DNA of 64,000 bases from an uncultured Olsenella sp. (GCA_934660915.1 CAKUIF010000002.1:186001-250000); one strand, 5' to 3'. Positions 8,293 to 17,801 are shown, counted from the first letter of the stretch. A program made the numbers and translations. The notes: generated by a model from the letters alone, not told the origin.

Positions 8293-8429
8293 CAGCCTGT
8301 CTGAGGTGGCGAGCGTTCTTCTCGCCAAATCAGACAGGCTGAGACGGCAGGCCCACCACCCACTCCAGCCAGGCAAAAACGACTGCCAAATCAGACAGGC
8401 TGAAAAAGCTGCCAAATCAGACAGGCTGA
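8293..8429. repeat. Array of the CAGCCTGTCTGA repeat family, copy A
   Basis: A 21-base arm (8293-8313, CAGCCTGTCTGA then GGTGGCGAG) pairs with 8321-8341. Two further direct copies of the inverted arm, CTGCCAAATCAGACAGGCTG plus A, lie at 8383-8403 and 8409-8429. The same sequences recur at 30517-30629 and 34613-34775. The array fills the gap between dnaB and the purA promoter. There is no T tract, and the unit spacing is irregular. Confidence 0.85.
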
Positions 8430-8512
8430 ATTAGCAGGTTACCCGCAACTTATGGCCGGCGTATAAGCGTATAATCTTTCTTTGTATGTCTCAAAACAAA
8501 GAGAGGAAGCTC

Positions 8513-9793
8513 ATGTCGGCATCAGTTCTCGTGGGTACTCAGTGGGGCGACGAGGGCAAGGGCAAGGTCACCGACCTTATTTCCGGCGACTTCGACGTCG
8601 TCTGCCGCTACGCCGGCGGCGCGAACGCTGGCCACACCGTCATCGCAAACGGCAAGAAGCTCGCGCTTCACCAGGTTCCGTCCGGCGTCATGTACGAGGG
8701 CACCTATCCTGTGATCGGCAACGGCTGCATCGTTGACCCCGAGGTTCTTCTCGGCGAGATCGACATGCTGGCCGAGCAGGGCATTTCTGCCTCCAACCTC
8801 AAGATCTCGGGCAACGCCCACATCGTCATGCCTTACCACAAGGATCTCGACGGCGCCCACGAGAAGAAGCTCGGCAAGAACCTCATCGGCACCACCAAGC
8901 GCGGCGTCGGCCCCTGCTACATGGACAAGATGAACCGCATCGGCCTGCGCATCCAGGACATGCTCGACGAGAAGATCTTCCGCGAGAAGCTCGAGGCGGC
9001 CCTCGCCTACATCAACCCGATTCTCGAGAAGGTCTACGAGATGCCGACCTACACGGTCGAGCAGATTTGCGAGACCTACCTGCCGTACGCCGAGCGCATC
9101 CGCCCCTACATCGTCGAGTCCTCGCTGTTCCTCAACGAGCAGCTCGAGAGCGGCAAGAGCATCCTCTTTGAGGGCGCCCAGGCCACGATGCTCGACATCG
9201 ACCACGGCACCTACCCGTTCGTGACCTCCTCCAACTGCACCGCCGGCGGCGCCGTCACCGGCTCCGGCGTCGGCCCGACCCACATCGACCGCGTCCTGGG
9301 CGTTGCCAAGGCCTACCTCACCCGCGTCGGCTCCGGTCCCTTCCCGACCGAGCTTTCCGGCGAGCTCAACGACCTTCTTTGCGAGGTCGGCCACGAGTAC
9401 GGCGTGACCACCGGCCGTCGTCGTCGCTGCGGCTGGTACGACGCCGTGGTCGTCAACTACGCCGCCCGCGTCAACGGCCTCACCGACCTCGCCATCACCA
9501 AGCTCGACGTCCTCGGCTGCCTGGACGAGATCAAGGTCTGCGTCGCCTACGAGTGCGACGGCAAGATCTACAAGACCGTCCCTGAGCACCAGAGCGTCTT
9601 CTACCACGCCAAGCCCGTCTACGAGACGCTCCCCGGCTGGAAGTGCGACATCTCCAACGTCCGCAACTTCTACCAGCTCCCGCGCGAGGCCAAGGACTAC
9701 ATCGACTTCCTCGAGCAGGTCTCCGGCGTCCGCGCGAGCATCATCACCGTGGGCCCCGACCGCGAGCAGACCATCAACCGCTACTGGAACTAA
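8513..9793 (+). CDS. purA: Adenylosuccinate synthetase
   Basis: 426 residues. It makes adenylosuccinate from IMP, aspartate and GTP, the first committed step to AMP. The GTP-binding start GTQWGDEGKGKVTD, the IMP-site NAGHTV, GTTKRGVGPCYMDK and the closing GPDREQTI are all present. I chose ATG 8513 (MSASVLVGTQ) because GAGAGGAAG lies 4-12 bases upstream; the in-frame ATG at 8486 lacks one. TATAAT at 8470-8475 suggests a promoter just before. The next gene, degV-like, begins 17 bases after the stop. Confidence 0.97.
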   Translation: MSASVLVGTQWGDEGKGKVTDLISGDFDVVCRYAGGANAGHTVIANGKKLALHQVPSGVMYEGTYPVIGNGCIVDPEVLLGEIDMLAEQGISASNLKISGNAHIVMPYHKDLDGAHEKKLGKNLIGTTKRGVGPCYMDKMNRIGLRIQDMLDEKIFREKLEAALAYINPILEKVYEMPTYTVEQICETYLPYAERIRPYIVESSLFLNEQLESGKSILFEGAQATMLDIDHGTYPFVTSSNCTAGGAVTGSGVGPTHIDRVLGVAKAYLTRVGSGPFPTELSGELNDLLCEVGHEYGVTTGRRRRCGWYDAVVVNYAARVNGLTDLAITKLDVLGCLDEIKVCVAYECDGKIYKTVPEHQSVFYHAKPVYETLPGWKCDISNVRNFYQLPREAKDYIDFLEQVSGVRASIITVGPDREQTINRYWN

Positions 9794-9809
9794 GAGGCAT
9801 CACGCACCC

Positions 9810-10766
9810 GTGGCTTGTAAACCATTTGCCATAGTCTGCGACAGCACCTGCGACCTCCCGCCCGAGATCATCTCGAGGCTGGAGGTCGTGTGCGTCCCGC
9901 TCGGCGTCGAGATCGCCGGGCGCGTCCTCATGGACGGCGCGGACCGCGACGAGGCCGTGGCGCTGCTCGGTCGGCGCAAGTCGGGCCATGTCGAGCTTCT
10001 TTCCAAGGAGCGCATGGTCGACGTGTACCGCCGCCTGATCGACGAGGGCTACAACCGCATCGTGACGGTCTGCTCGTCGCTTATAAACACCGGCTCTTGG
10101 AGCGCGGCCGAGGAGGCCGCCTCCGAGCTTTCCGACGCCGACCACATGCTTCGCACCGTCGACGCGGGCGTGAGCTCGGTCGGCCTCGGCATGGTCGTCG
10201 AGCGCCTGGCAATGGCGCGTGAGGTTGGAATCCAATTCGAGGAGGCTATCGCCCGCTCGCGCGCCTTCGCCCGCGAGGTCAGGGTTCTCTTTATCCCGGA
10301 GGCGTCTTCCCCCTTCATGCGCGGGAACCTCCGCAGCCGAAAGAGCGGCATCATGGCCAGGGCTTCTTCGCTGCGCCTTCGCGTGGTCGGCGAGAGGACC
10401 TTGTTCCTGCAGACCAGGGGGGAGTCGACGGCGCTCGCTCGCTCGACCGACCTCTCGGATTTGTGCGGCCATGCCGCGCATGCCATGAGCTCGATCTCGG
10501 CGCAGGAAGGCGAGCTCGTCTACGCCGTCGTAGGCATGGTCGGGTCTAAAACCCTGCGCGCCCTCGAGAAACCGCTCGATACCAACGAGTTCTGCTCGAC
10601 CAAGCTCGGGCGCGGCCTTGTCTCCCCCTCGATTCTGGCGAGCGTCGGCTTCGACGCCGCGGGTGTGGCCTTCGCGCCGCGCAAGGCGTATCTGGAGGCG
10701 GTGGCCGGAAGGTCTCTTCCCAAGGGCATCGTCTATCCTGAATTGGCTGCAAATACCACTAACTAG
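9810..10766 (+). CDS. DegV family fatty-acid-binding protein
   Basis: 318 residues. It opens with FAIVCDSTCDLPPEII, the diagnostic DegV start. CSSLINTGSWSAAEEAA and an internal RTVDAGVSSVGLGMVV follow, corresponding to the phosphate/lipid-binding region. Family members bind a single fatty acid; some act as FakB subunits that present it to the FakA kinase. No fakA is in this window. The start is GTG 9810 with AAGAGG overlapping the purA stop, which suggests translational coupling. purD follows after 28 bases. Confidence 0.88.
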   Translation: MACKPFAIVCDSTCDLPPEIISRLEVVCVPLGVEIAGRVLMDGADRDEAVALLGRRKSGHVELLSKERMVDVYRRLIDEGYNRIVTVCSSLINTGSWSAAEEAASELSDADHMLRTVDAGVSSVGLGMVVERLAMAREVGIQFEEAIARSRAFAREVRVLFIPEASSPFMRGNLRSRKSGIMARASSLRLRVVGERTLFLQTRGESTALARSTDLSDLCGHAAHAMSSISAQEGELVYAVVGMVGSKTLRALEKPLDTNEFCSTKLGRGLVSPSILASVGFDAAGVAFAPRKAYLEAVAGRSLPKGIVYPELAANTTN

Positions 10767-10794
10767 CTGCACTTCTTTTTAAATTGGAGGCATC

Positions 10795-12084
10795 ATGGGC
10801 ACTTGTGAGACGGTCGATATCCTTCTGCTGGGCGCTGGCGGGCGCGAGCACGCCCTTCTTTGCAAGCTCGCCGAGTCCCCGCGTGCGGGCAAGATCTACG
10901 TGGCGCCGGGCAACGGCGGCATGTACGGCCTGGCGACCAAGGTCGAGCTGAACGACGAGGATCCCGTGGCCGTGGCCGAGTGGGCCCGCGAAAACGGCAT
11001 CGGCCTCGTGGTCATCGGCCCGGAGGCGCCGCTCGTGGCGGGCGTCGCCGACGCCGTGCGCGCGGCGGGTATCCCGTGCTTCGGCCCCAACGGCCAGGCC
11101 GCCCAGATGGAGGGCTCGAAGAAGTTCGCCAAGCAGGTCATGTTGCGCGCCGGCGTGCCCACCGCCGCCTACCGCAGCTTTACAGACGAAGCCGCCTGCG
11201 CGGCCTACGTCGAGCAGGTCGGCGGCCCCATCGTGGTCAAGGCCGACGGACTTGCCGCCGGCAAGGGCGTCATCGTGGCCAAGACCACCGAGGAGGCCCT
11301 CGAGGGTGTTCACGAGTGCTTCAGCGGCGTCTTTGGCGACGCCGGCGCGACCGTCGTCGTGGAAGAGATGATGGAAGGCCCCGAGTGCTCGCTTCTGGCC
11401 CTCACCGACGGCAAGACCCTCGTGCCCCTGGCCACCTCGCAGGACCACAAGCGCGCCCTCGACGGCGACCTTGGCCCCAACACGGGCGGCATGGGCGTCT
11501 ACAGCCCGGTGCCCATGGTCACCGACGAGGAGCTCGAGACCATGATCGATATCGAGAAGCGCGTCGTCGCCGAGCTCGCCGCGGAGGGCATCACCTACTC
11601 CGGCTGCCTCTACGGCGGCTTCATGCTCACCAAGGACGGCCCGAAGGTCCTCGAGTTCAATGCCCGCTTCGGCGACCCCGAGACCCAGGTCGTGCTGCCG
11701 CGCATGAAGGCCGACCTCGTCGACGTCTTCCTCGCCTGCGACAACGGCACCCTCGACCCCAAGGACGTCCGCTGGGGCGACGACTGGGCCGTCTCGGTCG
11801 TGCTGACCTCCGCCGGCTACCCCGGCTCCTACGAGAAGGGCAAGGTCATCCGCGGCATCGAGGACGCCTGCGCCATGGACGGCGTGACCGTCTACCACGC
11901 GGGCACCAAGCTCGACGACGAGGGCCGCGTGCTCACCAACGGCGGCCGCGTGCTCGACGTCACCGCCGTGGCGCCGACCTTCGAGGAGGCCCGCAACCTC
12001 GCCTACGCCGCCTGCGAGAAGATCGACTTCGACGGCAAGACCTACCGCTCCGACATCGGCCTGCGCTGCATCCAGGGCCGCTAG
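10795..12084 (+). CDS. purD: Phosphoribosylamine-glycine ligase
   Basis: 429 residues, typical length. The N-terminal motif LLLGAGGREHALLCKL and APGNGGM, the ATP-grasp core VVKADGLAAGKGVIVA, and FNARFGDPETQVVLPRM are present. It joins glycine to phosphoribosylamine in step two of purine synthesis. The start is ATG 10795 behind TTGGAGG. It follows purA and degV closely, and a Nudix gene begins 10 bases after the stop, so all four probably share a transcript. The A-L-L-C-K codons at 10852 use the rare spelling CTTCTTTGC (see the motif finding). Confidence 0.97.
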   Translation: MGTCETVDILLLGAGGREHALLCKLAESPRAGKIYVAPGNGGMYGLATKVELNDEDPVAVAEWARENGIGLVVIGPEAPLVAGVADAVRAAGIPCFGPNGQAAQMEGSKKFAKQVMLRAGVPTAAYRSFTDEAACAAYVEQVGGPIVVKADGLAAGKGVIVAKTTEEALEGVHECFSGVFGDAGATVVVEEMMEGPECSLLALTDGKTLVPLATSQDHKRALDGDLGPNTGGMGVYSPVPMVTDEELETMIDIEKRVVAELAAEGITYSGCLYGGFMLTKDGPKVLEFNARFGDPETQVVLPRMKADLVDVFLACDNGTLDPKDVRWGDDWAVSVVLTSAGYPGSYEKGKVIRGIEDACAMDGVTVYHAGTKLDDEGRVLTNGGRVLDVTAVAPTFEEARNLAYAACEKIDFDGKTYRSDIGLRCIQGR

Positions 12085-12094
12085 GGAGAAACCC

Positions 12095-12808
12095 ATGGAT
12101 AAGGACGAGAACAACAACGAGGAGCTCGCCGGCGCCGTCGACGATATGCGCGATTCGGTCACCGCCTTCACCTACGACGGCGATCGCTCGACGCACGACC
12201 ACGTGTCCGGCGCGCCCGAGGAGCGCGAGCTCGTGCTCGGCGACGACGACCCGCGCGACGCCGGCCTCGCCGAACACCCCCTGACCGAGGACGTGGCCTG
12301 GACCGGGCGCATCTTCAACGTCAACCGCCTGCAGGTTGAGCTGCCCGACGGCCGCCGCGCGCTGCGCGACGTCGTGCGCCACCCCGGCGCCGTCGCCATC
12401 GTGGCGCTCACCGAGGAGGGCAGGATCTGCCTCGTGCGCCAGTACCGCACGGCGCTCGGCCGCGTGACGGTCGAGATCCCGGCGGGCAAGCTCTCCGCCG
12501 GCGAGGACCCGCTCGAGTGCGCGAACCGCGAGCTCCTTGAGGAGACCGGCATGGTCGCCGAGAAGATGGCGTTTCTTACCACCATCGCGAGCTCGGACGG
12601 CTTCTGCGACGAGCTGATCCACATCTACATGGCCACCGGACTGACCTTCGCCAAGTCGAGCCCGGACGACGACGAGTTCATCAATGTCGACCTCGTCGAG
12701 GTCGGCGAGCTCGTGGACGCTGTCCTCGACGGCCGCATCGAGGACGCGAAGACCGTCGTCGGCGCCCTTCTTTGCGACGCCATCGGTCGCCGCCTCGCGG
12801 ACCAGTAA
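12095..12808 (+). CDS. Nudix hydrolase, ADP-ribose pyrophosphatase type
   Basis: 237 residues. An acidic, probably flexible ~60-residue N-terminus precedes the Nudix fold. RHPGAVAIVAL and VRQYRTALGRVTVEIPAGK lead into the Nudix box (GEDPLECANRELLEETGM, with the REx2EE core). This arrangement is typical of ADP-ribose pyrophosphatases, which split ADP-ribose into AMP and ribose 5-phosphate; substrate is inferred from the family. The start is ATG 12095, with GGGAGAA upstream, 10 bases after purD. Confidence 0.88.
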   Translation: MDKDENNNEELAGAVDDMRDSVTAFTYDGDRSTHDHVSGAPEERELVLGDDDPRDAGLAEHPLTEDVAWTGRIFNVNRLQVELPDGRRALRDVVRHPGAVAIVALTEEGRICLVRQYRTALGRVTVEIPAGKLSAGEDPLECANRELLEETGMVAEKMAFLTTIASSDGFCDELIHIYMATGLTFAKSSPDDDEFINVDLVEVGELVDAVLDGRIEDAKTVVGALLCDAIGRRLADQ

Positions 12809-12841
12809 CAAAGAAAGACAGGCTCCTGCCCGTCTCCTGAC

Positions 12842-12900
12842 CAGCGCAGCCTGCCCGACCTGCCGAGCCGCGAGCTCGGCGTCTCGGGCGGACTGCGCTG
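12842..12900. repeat. Imperfect long hairpin between the Nudix and ABC genes
   Basis: CAGCGCAG (12842-12849) pairs with CTGCGCTG (12893-12900). TGCCCGA/TCGGGCG and TGCCGAGC/GAGCTCGGC continue the stem to a 3-base loop. No T tract follows, so it may be an mRNA 3' end or an intergenic repeat relic; GCAGCCTG resembles the 8293 family. Confidence 0.5.
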
Positions 12901-12934
12901 ATCGACGCAAGAGGACCTGGAAAGAAAGGAACCC

Positions 12935-14689
12935 ATGCTCAAGCGTTTTCTCGCCTATTACAAGCCGGTGATGGGCCTGTTTATCGCGGACACGGTGTGC
13001 GCCGTGGTCGTCGCCGGCGTCGACCTGGCGTTTCCCGTGATCCTCCGCTCGCTCACGGGCGGCCTGTTTACCGAGGGCGCGGCGGCCATCCTCTCCGCGC
13101 TGCCTGCGCTGGCGGCCGGCCTCATAGCCATGTACCTCGTGCGCTGCGGCTGCCGCTACTTCGTGAGCGCGCAGGGCCATATCATGGGCGCCCGCATGGA
13201 GTCCCAGATGCGCCAGGACCTCTTTGACCAGTACGAGCGCATGGGGTTTGCCTACTTCGACTCGCATTCCTCCGGCGATATGATGAGCCGCGTGGTCAAC
13301 GACCTCTTTGACATCTGCGAGGCCGCCCACCACGTGCCCGAGTGGATCATCATCTGCGCCATCGAGATCATCGGCTCCTTCGTCATTCTCTTTGGGCTGT
13401 CGCCCGCGCTCGCCGCCGCGATCCTCGTCGTCACCCTCGCCTTCGCCGCGGTGATGTTCCGCATGAACCTGACCATGCGCGCGACCTTCACGGACAACCG
13501 CAAGAAGATCGGCGGCGTCAACGCCCAGCTCCAGGACTCGCTCGAGGGCATTCGCGTGGTCAAGTCGTTTGCCAACGAGGCCACCGAGTCGGCAAAGTTT
13601 CGCGCCTCCAACGAGCGTTACCTCGACTCCAAGGAGGATATGTACAACACGATGGGCCGCTACTACGGCGTCTATGGCCTGATGACGGGCGCGCTGTACA
13701 CCGTCGTGGCCGTCATGGGCGGCTGGCTCGTCGCGCGCGGCGAGCTCTCGGCCGTCGACATGGCCACCTTCGCGCTGTACATCTCGCTGTTCTGCACGCC
13801 GATCGAGACCCTCGTGAACTCCACCGAGATGTATCAGAAGGCGATCGCGGGCTTCCGCCGCATGGACGAGGTCCTGCGTACCGTGCCCGACGTGGACGAC
13901 GCCCCCGGCGCACCCGATTTCGTGCCCGGCCCCGGCGCCATCGAGTACAACGACGTCTGCTTCACCTACAGCGACGTCGAGCTTACCGAGGACGGCGAGG
14001 CGCGCGAGCGTCCCGTGATCGACCACCTGAGCCTCAGCGTCCGTCCCGGCGAGACCCTCGCCCTCGTGGGCCCCTCCGGCGGCGGCAAGTCGACGACCTG
14101 CAGCCTGCTGCCGCGTTTCTACGACGTGGCGAGCGGCTCCATCACCATCGACGGGCAGGACGTCCGCGAGGTGACGCAGTCCTCCCTGCGCCGCGCCATC
14201 GGCCTCGTGCAGCAGGACGTTTACCTCTTTGACGGCACCATCGGCGAGAACATCGCCTACGGCAAGCCCGGAGCCACCGCGGCCGAGATCGAGGAGGCCG
14301 CCCGCCGCGCGAACATCGCCGACTTCATCGCCAGCCTTCCGGACGGCTACGACACCGAGGTGGGCGAGAGGGGCACGCGTCTTTCCGGCGGCCAGAAGCA
14401 GCGCATCGCCATCGCGCGCGTCTTCCTCAAGAACCCGCCGATCCTCATCTTCGACGAGGCCACGAGCGCGCTCGACAACGAGTCCGAGCGCGTGGTGCAG
14501 GAGTCGCTCTCCGAGCTCGCCCGCGGGCGCACCACCATCGTGATCGCGCACCGGCTCTCGACCATCAAGGGCGCGGACGAGATCGCGACCGTCGAGGCGG
14601 GGCGCGTGGTGGAGCGCGGCACCCACGAGGAACTTCTTGCCGCCGGCGGCACCTACGCCCGCTACCACCGCATGCAGTTCGCCCAGTAA
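12935..14689 (+). CDS. ABC exporter with fused permease and ATPase
   Basis: 584 residues, a standard half-transporter. About six membrane helices (residues 1-310) contain the cytoplasmic coupling sequence DSLEGIRVVKSFANE. The ATPase domain has Walker A GPSGGGKST, Q-loop LVQQDVYLFDGTI, signature LSGGQKQR, Walker B ILIFDEATSALD and the switch His in IAHRLSTIKGAD. It should work as a homodimer exporting a lipid, drug or peptide; substrate unknown. The start is ATG 12935 behind AGAAAGGA. It is probably transcribed separately from purD because a hairpin precedes it. Confidence 0.92.
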   Translation: MLKRFLAYYKPVMGLFIADTVCAVVVAGVDLAFPVILRSLTGGLFTEGAAAILSALPALAAGLIAMYLVRCGCRYFVSAQGHIMGARMESQMRQDLFDQYERMGFAYFDSHSSGDMMSRVVNDLFDICEAAHHVPEWIIICAIEIIGSFVILFGLSPALAAAILVVTLAFAAVMFRMNLTMRATFTDNRKKIGGVNAQLQDSLEGIRVVKSFANEATESAKFRASNERYLDSKEDMYNTMGRYYGVYGLMTGALYTVVAVMGGWLVARGELSAVDMATFALYISLFCTPIETLVNSTEMYQKAIAGFRRMDEVLRTVPDVDDAPGAPDFVPGPGAIEYNDVCFTYSDVELTEDGEARERPVIDHLSLSVRPGETLALVGPSGGGKSTTCSLLPRFYDVASGSITIDGQDVREVTQSSLRRAIGLVQQDVYLFDGTIGENIAYGKPGATAAEIEEAARRANIADFIASLPDGYDTEVGERGTRLSGGQKQRIAIARVFLKNPPILIFDEATSALDNESERVVQESLSELARGRTTIVIAHRLSTIKGADEIATVEAGRVVERGTHEELLAAGGTYARYHRMQFAQ

Positions 14690-14789
14690 CTGCCCGAAGC
14701 CTGGCCCGCGAGTTGACGCATGTGACCAACTCGTCGGGCACGCAACGGTATACTGAACTCATCGCTGTTTCGATTACGGGAAGAAACAC

Positions 14790-15593
14790 ATGGCAAAGAA
14801 GTACGACATCGCGCGTATCCAAAAGGGAGCCCTCAACGCCGACGAGGCGGAGGCGCTCTTCTCGACCGTCGACGAGACCGGCCACACCGACGAGGAACGC
14901 GCCGCCCGCGAGCGCCGCCACCGCAAAGAGAAGGGCCACGCGGTCGACGTCGACCCGCTGTCCTCCGAGGACCCCTCCGGCTCCAACGTCGAGAAGGTCA
15001 TCGCAAAGACCGCCGTCGCCTTCGTGGTCATCTTCCTCGTGGGCATCGTCGGCATGCAGGTCTTCTTTGGCCTGGTGCGCCGCGCGAACACCTCGAACCT
15101 CTCGGAGAACGCCAACGTCCGCACCGTCGCGTCGGCGCTTGCCGGCGGCGTCGAGTGGGGCAACGGCTTCACGCAGTTCCCCGAGGAGTACTCGGTGCAG
15201 GAGGCCGACGAGAACACCGGCCGCATCGAGGTTTCCGTCACGGACACGAGCTCGAAGAACGCGCTGCAGTGCTTCGCCGGCTCGCAGGTCCAGGCAACGG
15301 CCTTCGCCGTGAACTCGCTGCTCAACCCCAACATCAACACCGTGGTCTACCACGTCAACGTCCACATGGACTCCGAGGGCAAGATTCAGCAGTCCCAGCT
15401 CTTCGGCTTCCTCAAGCCCACGGGCGACGTCAAGTCGATCATGACGTTCATCTGGACCAAGACCCAGTCGAGCGCCGGCGTCAACTTCAGCTGCACCATC
15501 ACCGGCATCGACGAGACGCTCCAGGACGAGCTGCGCGACCAGATAACCACGTCCTTCACGCCCGTCCAGATCCTAACGGGCGCCACCAACTAA
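14790..15593 (+). CDS. Unrecognised single-pass membrane protein
   Basis: 267 residues, family not recognised. An acidic/basic cytoplasmic N-terminus of ~75 residues (runs such as ERAARERRHRKEK) is followed by one membrane helix (about 76-98, KTAVAFVVIFLVGIVGMQVF). An extracellular domain of ~165 residues rich in Thr/Ser/Val beta patterns completes it. The topology and the late VQATAFAVNSLLNPNIN segment weakly recall VirB8/TcpC-like beta domains, but I would not name it. The start is ATG 14790 behind GGAAG; TATACT at 14749 could be a -10 box. The next gene is 100 bases away, beyond a GC hairpin. Confidence 0.7.
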   Translation: MAKKYDIARIQKGALNADEAEALFSTVDETGHTDEERAARERRHRKEKGHAVDVDPLSSEDPSGSNVEKVIAKTAVAFVVIFLVGIVGMQVFFGLVRRANTSNLSENANVRTVASALAGGVEWGNGFTQFPEEYSVQEADENTGRIEVSVTDTSSKNALQCFAGSQVQATAFAVNSLLNPNINTVVYHVNVHMDSEGKIQQSQLFGFLKPTGDVKSIMTFIWTKTQSSAGVNFSCTITGIDETLQDELRDQITTSFTPVQILTGATN

Positions 15594-15614
15594 GGTTTAG
15601 ACAGCGAATCGTTG

Positions 15615-15640
15615 CGCGGCCCGCTTCTCGGCGGGCCGCG
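15615..15640. terminator. Perfect 10-bp GC hairpin
   Basis: CGCGGCCCGC (15615-15624) pairs with GCGGGCCGCG (15631-15640) around a 6-base loop, 22 bases after the stop of the preceding gene. There is no T tract, so terminator function is uncertain. Confidence 0.45.
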
Positions 15641-15693
15641 GCCATAATCGGCTACATTTAAAGGTAGTGTCCTGTTCACGATGGGGGGTACCG

Positions 15694-17769
15694 ATGCGTT
15701 GCAAGAAGTGCGGAGCGGAGCTGCCCGACGGCGCCCGCTTTTGCTATATGTGCGCCTCTCCGGTTGAGCCGGAGGAAGGCGAGAAGAACACCCAGGCCAC
15801 GCCCGATCCTGCGGAGGCAGGCGGCGCCGGTGCCGCGCGTGCGGAGGAGATCCCTTCGCCGGTAAAGCTCGAGGGCCCGCTGCCCGTGGGTGCGGTGCCC
15901 TTTGTGCCGATGGCGCCTTCTCCCAGGTCGACGTATGTGCAGCGCCGCGGCGGCCGCCCGGTAAAGAGCTCGCGCCCCGGGTCGAACTCGGCGCCCACCA
16001 CGGCTTCGGGCTACTCGACTTCCGCATGGCCCGAGAACTCCGCCTGGTCGCTGGAGGGTCGCCTGCCCGACGACGCCGGCCGTATGATTGAGCGCCGCAA
16101 CGAGTCCGACGACCCCATCGGCAGCGCCAAGAACGCGATCAACCAGGTCATCTCGTCGTGGTCCGCGGCCTCCGCCGAGCGTGGCGAGAAGAAGCGCAAA
16201 GAGAAGGAGATCCGCGAGGCGGCGCGCCGCGTCCAGGAACAGAAGCGCGAGGAAGAGCGCCTCGCAGCCGAGAAGGCCTGGCGCGAGCAGGAGGAAAAAG
16301 AGCGCCTGGAAGCGGAGCGTGCCCAGCGCGAGCAGCGGGAGCAAGAAGAGCGCCGCGAGCTCGAACTGGCGGAGCTGCGCGAGGCCGCGGCGGCAGCGGA
16401 AGCGATGCGGGAGGCTCCTGCCGAGCAGGCGGCGGAGTCTGCAGGCGGCGCGCAGGCGGAGTCCGTGGCTCCTGAGGTTGCGGCCGCTGTGGCGTCGACC
16501 GAGTCCTTCTTGCCCGCAGATCAGGCCGAGGAGGTTGTCGAGGAGCCTGTTCAGCAGAACGAGCCGGCGCCGGCCGCTGCGGAGGAACCCGTGGTCGACG
16601 ACGACCAGCCGACCGCGGCGTTCGAGGCACAGCCGGACGCCGGCCGTCGCTCCGCTCCTGTGCGCGACGAACGGGGGCTCGCGTCGCTGTGGAGCGACGA
16701 GTCGGACGATGTCTTCGAGGCTGCGACGACGCGCGACCTCTCTGGGGCAACCAGCCGAGCCGAAGAGGCTCACAAGCCCGGTTTCGCCGCCGTTCCCCGC
16801 GGCGCCGCCCGCACGGGTGCCCCTCGAAACCTGCCGTTCAACCCTGTTGCGGTGGTCGCGGTCGTGATCGCGCTCGTTGCGGTCGTCGCGCTGGGAATCG
16901 GTGTGCTCGGAGGGGGCCAGAAGCAGCCCGAGCCGACCACCCCGGAGCCCACGCAGCAGGACAGCGAGCCGCAGGCCACCCCGGAACCCGACCCTGAGCC
17001 CGAGGCGACGGAAGTCGCCGTGCGCGCGAGCGTGGAGGACTACTCGTGGGACGAGCTCTCGCAGATCGCGGATATGATCGCCGGTGCCAAGGACCAGTCG
17101 TCCGCGCTCGAGATCGAAAAGAAGTACAACCTCGTTTCCGCTGCCGGCACCCTCGACGGTACCCAGGCAAAGACCCTGCAGCTCAGCGATGGCACGAGCG
17201 TAAAGATGCGCATCGCCGGCTTCCGCCACGACCAGCGCTCGGACAGCTCCGGCGTCGCGGGCATCACGTTCCTGGCCGACTCCATCGTTTCGATCCGTCC
17301 CATGAACGCACCCGAGCGCGTCGACTGGTCCCAGACCTCCCTGCGCGCCTGGCTCAACGGAGAGTTCCTCGGGCTTCTTCCCGATGAGCTTTCGGGGAAG
17401 CTTGTTGAGGTCAAGAAGCAGACGAACCGCGCGAGCGATTTCTCGTCCCAGGAGGAGACCGACGACAAGGTGTGGCTCCTGTCGTACTTCGAGCTCGTGG
17501 GCGAGGTGAGCGCGGCCAGCTCGCGCTCCGGCGTTTACAACCCCGAGGGGGCTCAGTACCAGCTGTTTTCCGACCTCGGCGGACAATGGGAGGGCACGAA
17601 CGAGGCCTTCATGGTGTCCGGCGAGTGCGCGAACTGGTGGCTGCGCAGCCCGGACCCGGCAAACGAGGGGCTCATCATCGCGCCGCGCAACAGCGACGGC
17701 TCGCCTGGACTTGCTCGCAACTCCGCGATCGACGGCGAGGTCGGTGTGGTCCCGGCTTTCTGCCTGTAG
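15694..17769 (+). CDS. Zinc ribbon - coiled coil - membrane protein with DUF6273-like C-terminus
   Basis: 691 residues. The N-terminus MRCKKCGAELP with a second knuckle (FCYMC) forms a zinc ribbon. A linker and a ~90-residue charged helix follow (Arg/Glu/Lys repeats around residues 165-255, predicted coiled coil), then a long Ala/Glu/Pro stretch. One membrane helix lies near residue 395, followed by a Thr/Pro/Glu spacer. The extracellular C-terminal ~240 residues end in a pattern like DUF6273 (ANWWLRSPDP, then GEVGVVPAFCL), seen in surface proteins of gut Firmicutes and actinobacteria. I chose ATG 15694 because GGGGGGTA lies just upstream and the ribbon starts there; an upstream in-frame start at 15667 would add nine residues. 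Function unknown. Confidence 0.8.
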   Translation: MRCKKCGAELPDGARFCYMCASPVEPEEGEKNTQATPDPAEAGGAGAARAEEIPSPVKLEGPLPVGAVPFVPMAPSPRSTYVQRRGGRPVKSSRPGSNSAPTTASGYSTSAWPENSAWSLEGRLPDDAGRMIERRNESDDPIGSAKNAINQVISSWSAASAERGEKKRKEKEIREAARRVQEQKREEERLAAEKAWREQEEKERLEAERAQREQREQEERRELELAELREAAAAAEAMREAPAEQAAESAGGAQAESVAPEVAAAVASTESFLPADQAEEVVEEPVQQNEPAPAAAEEPVVDDDQPTAAFEAQPDAGRRSAPVRDERGLASLWSDESDDVFEAATTRDLSGATSRAEEAHKPGFAAVPRGAARTGAPRNLPFNPVAVVAVVIALVAVVALGIGVLGGGQKQPEPTTPEPTQQDSEPQATPEPDPEPEATEVAVRASVEDYSWDELSQIADMIAGAKDQSSALEIEKKYNLVSAAGTLDGTQAKTLQLSDGTSVKMRIAGFRHDQRSDSSGVAGITFLADSIVSIRPMNAPERVDWSQTSLRAWLNGEFLGLLPDELSGKLVEVKKQTNRASDFSSQEETDDKVWLLSYFELVGEVSAASSRSGVYNPEGAQYQLFSDLGGQWEGTNEAFMVSGECANWWLRSPDPANEGLIIAPRNSDGSPGLARNSAIDGEVGVVPAFCL

Positions 17770-17801
17770 TTTTCTTTGCCGACAAACAGTAGGCCCAACC
17801 A

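Noticed and set aside
8486..8512. Upstream ATG of purA giving nine extra residues
   Set aside because: The ATG at 8513 has a good ribosome site and gives the length seen in the family.
11960..14668. A 902-codon open frame on the minus strand across purD, Nudix and ABC genes
   Set aside because: It is antisense to three well-supported genes, has Gly/His/Val-rich low-complexity composition and no ribosome site; GC-rich codon bias on the other strand explains it. The same applies to plus-strand frames at 44029-46182, 46210-47991 and 49007-50533.
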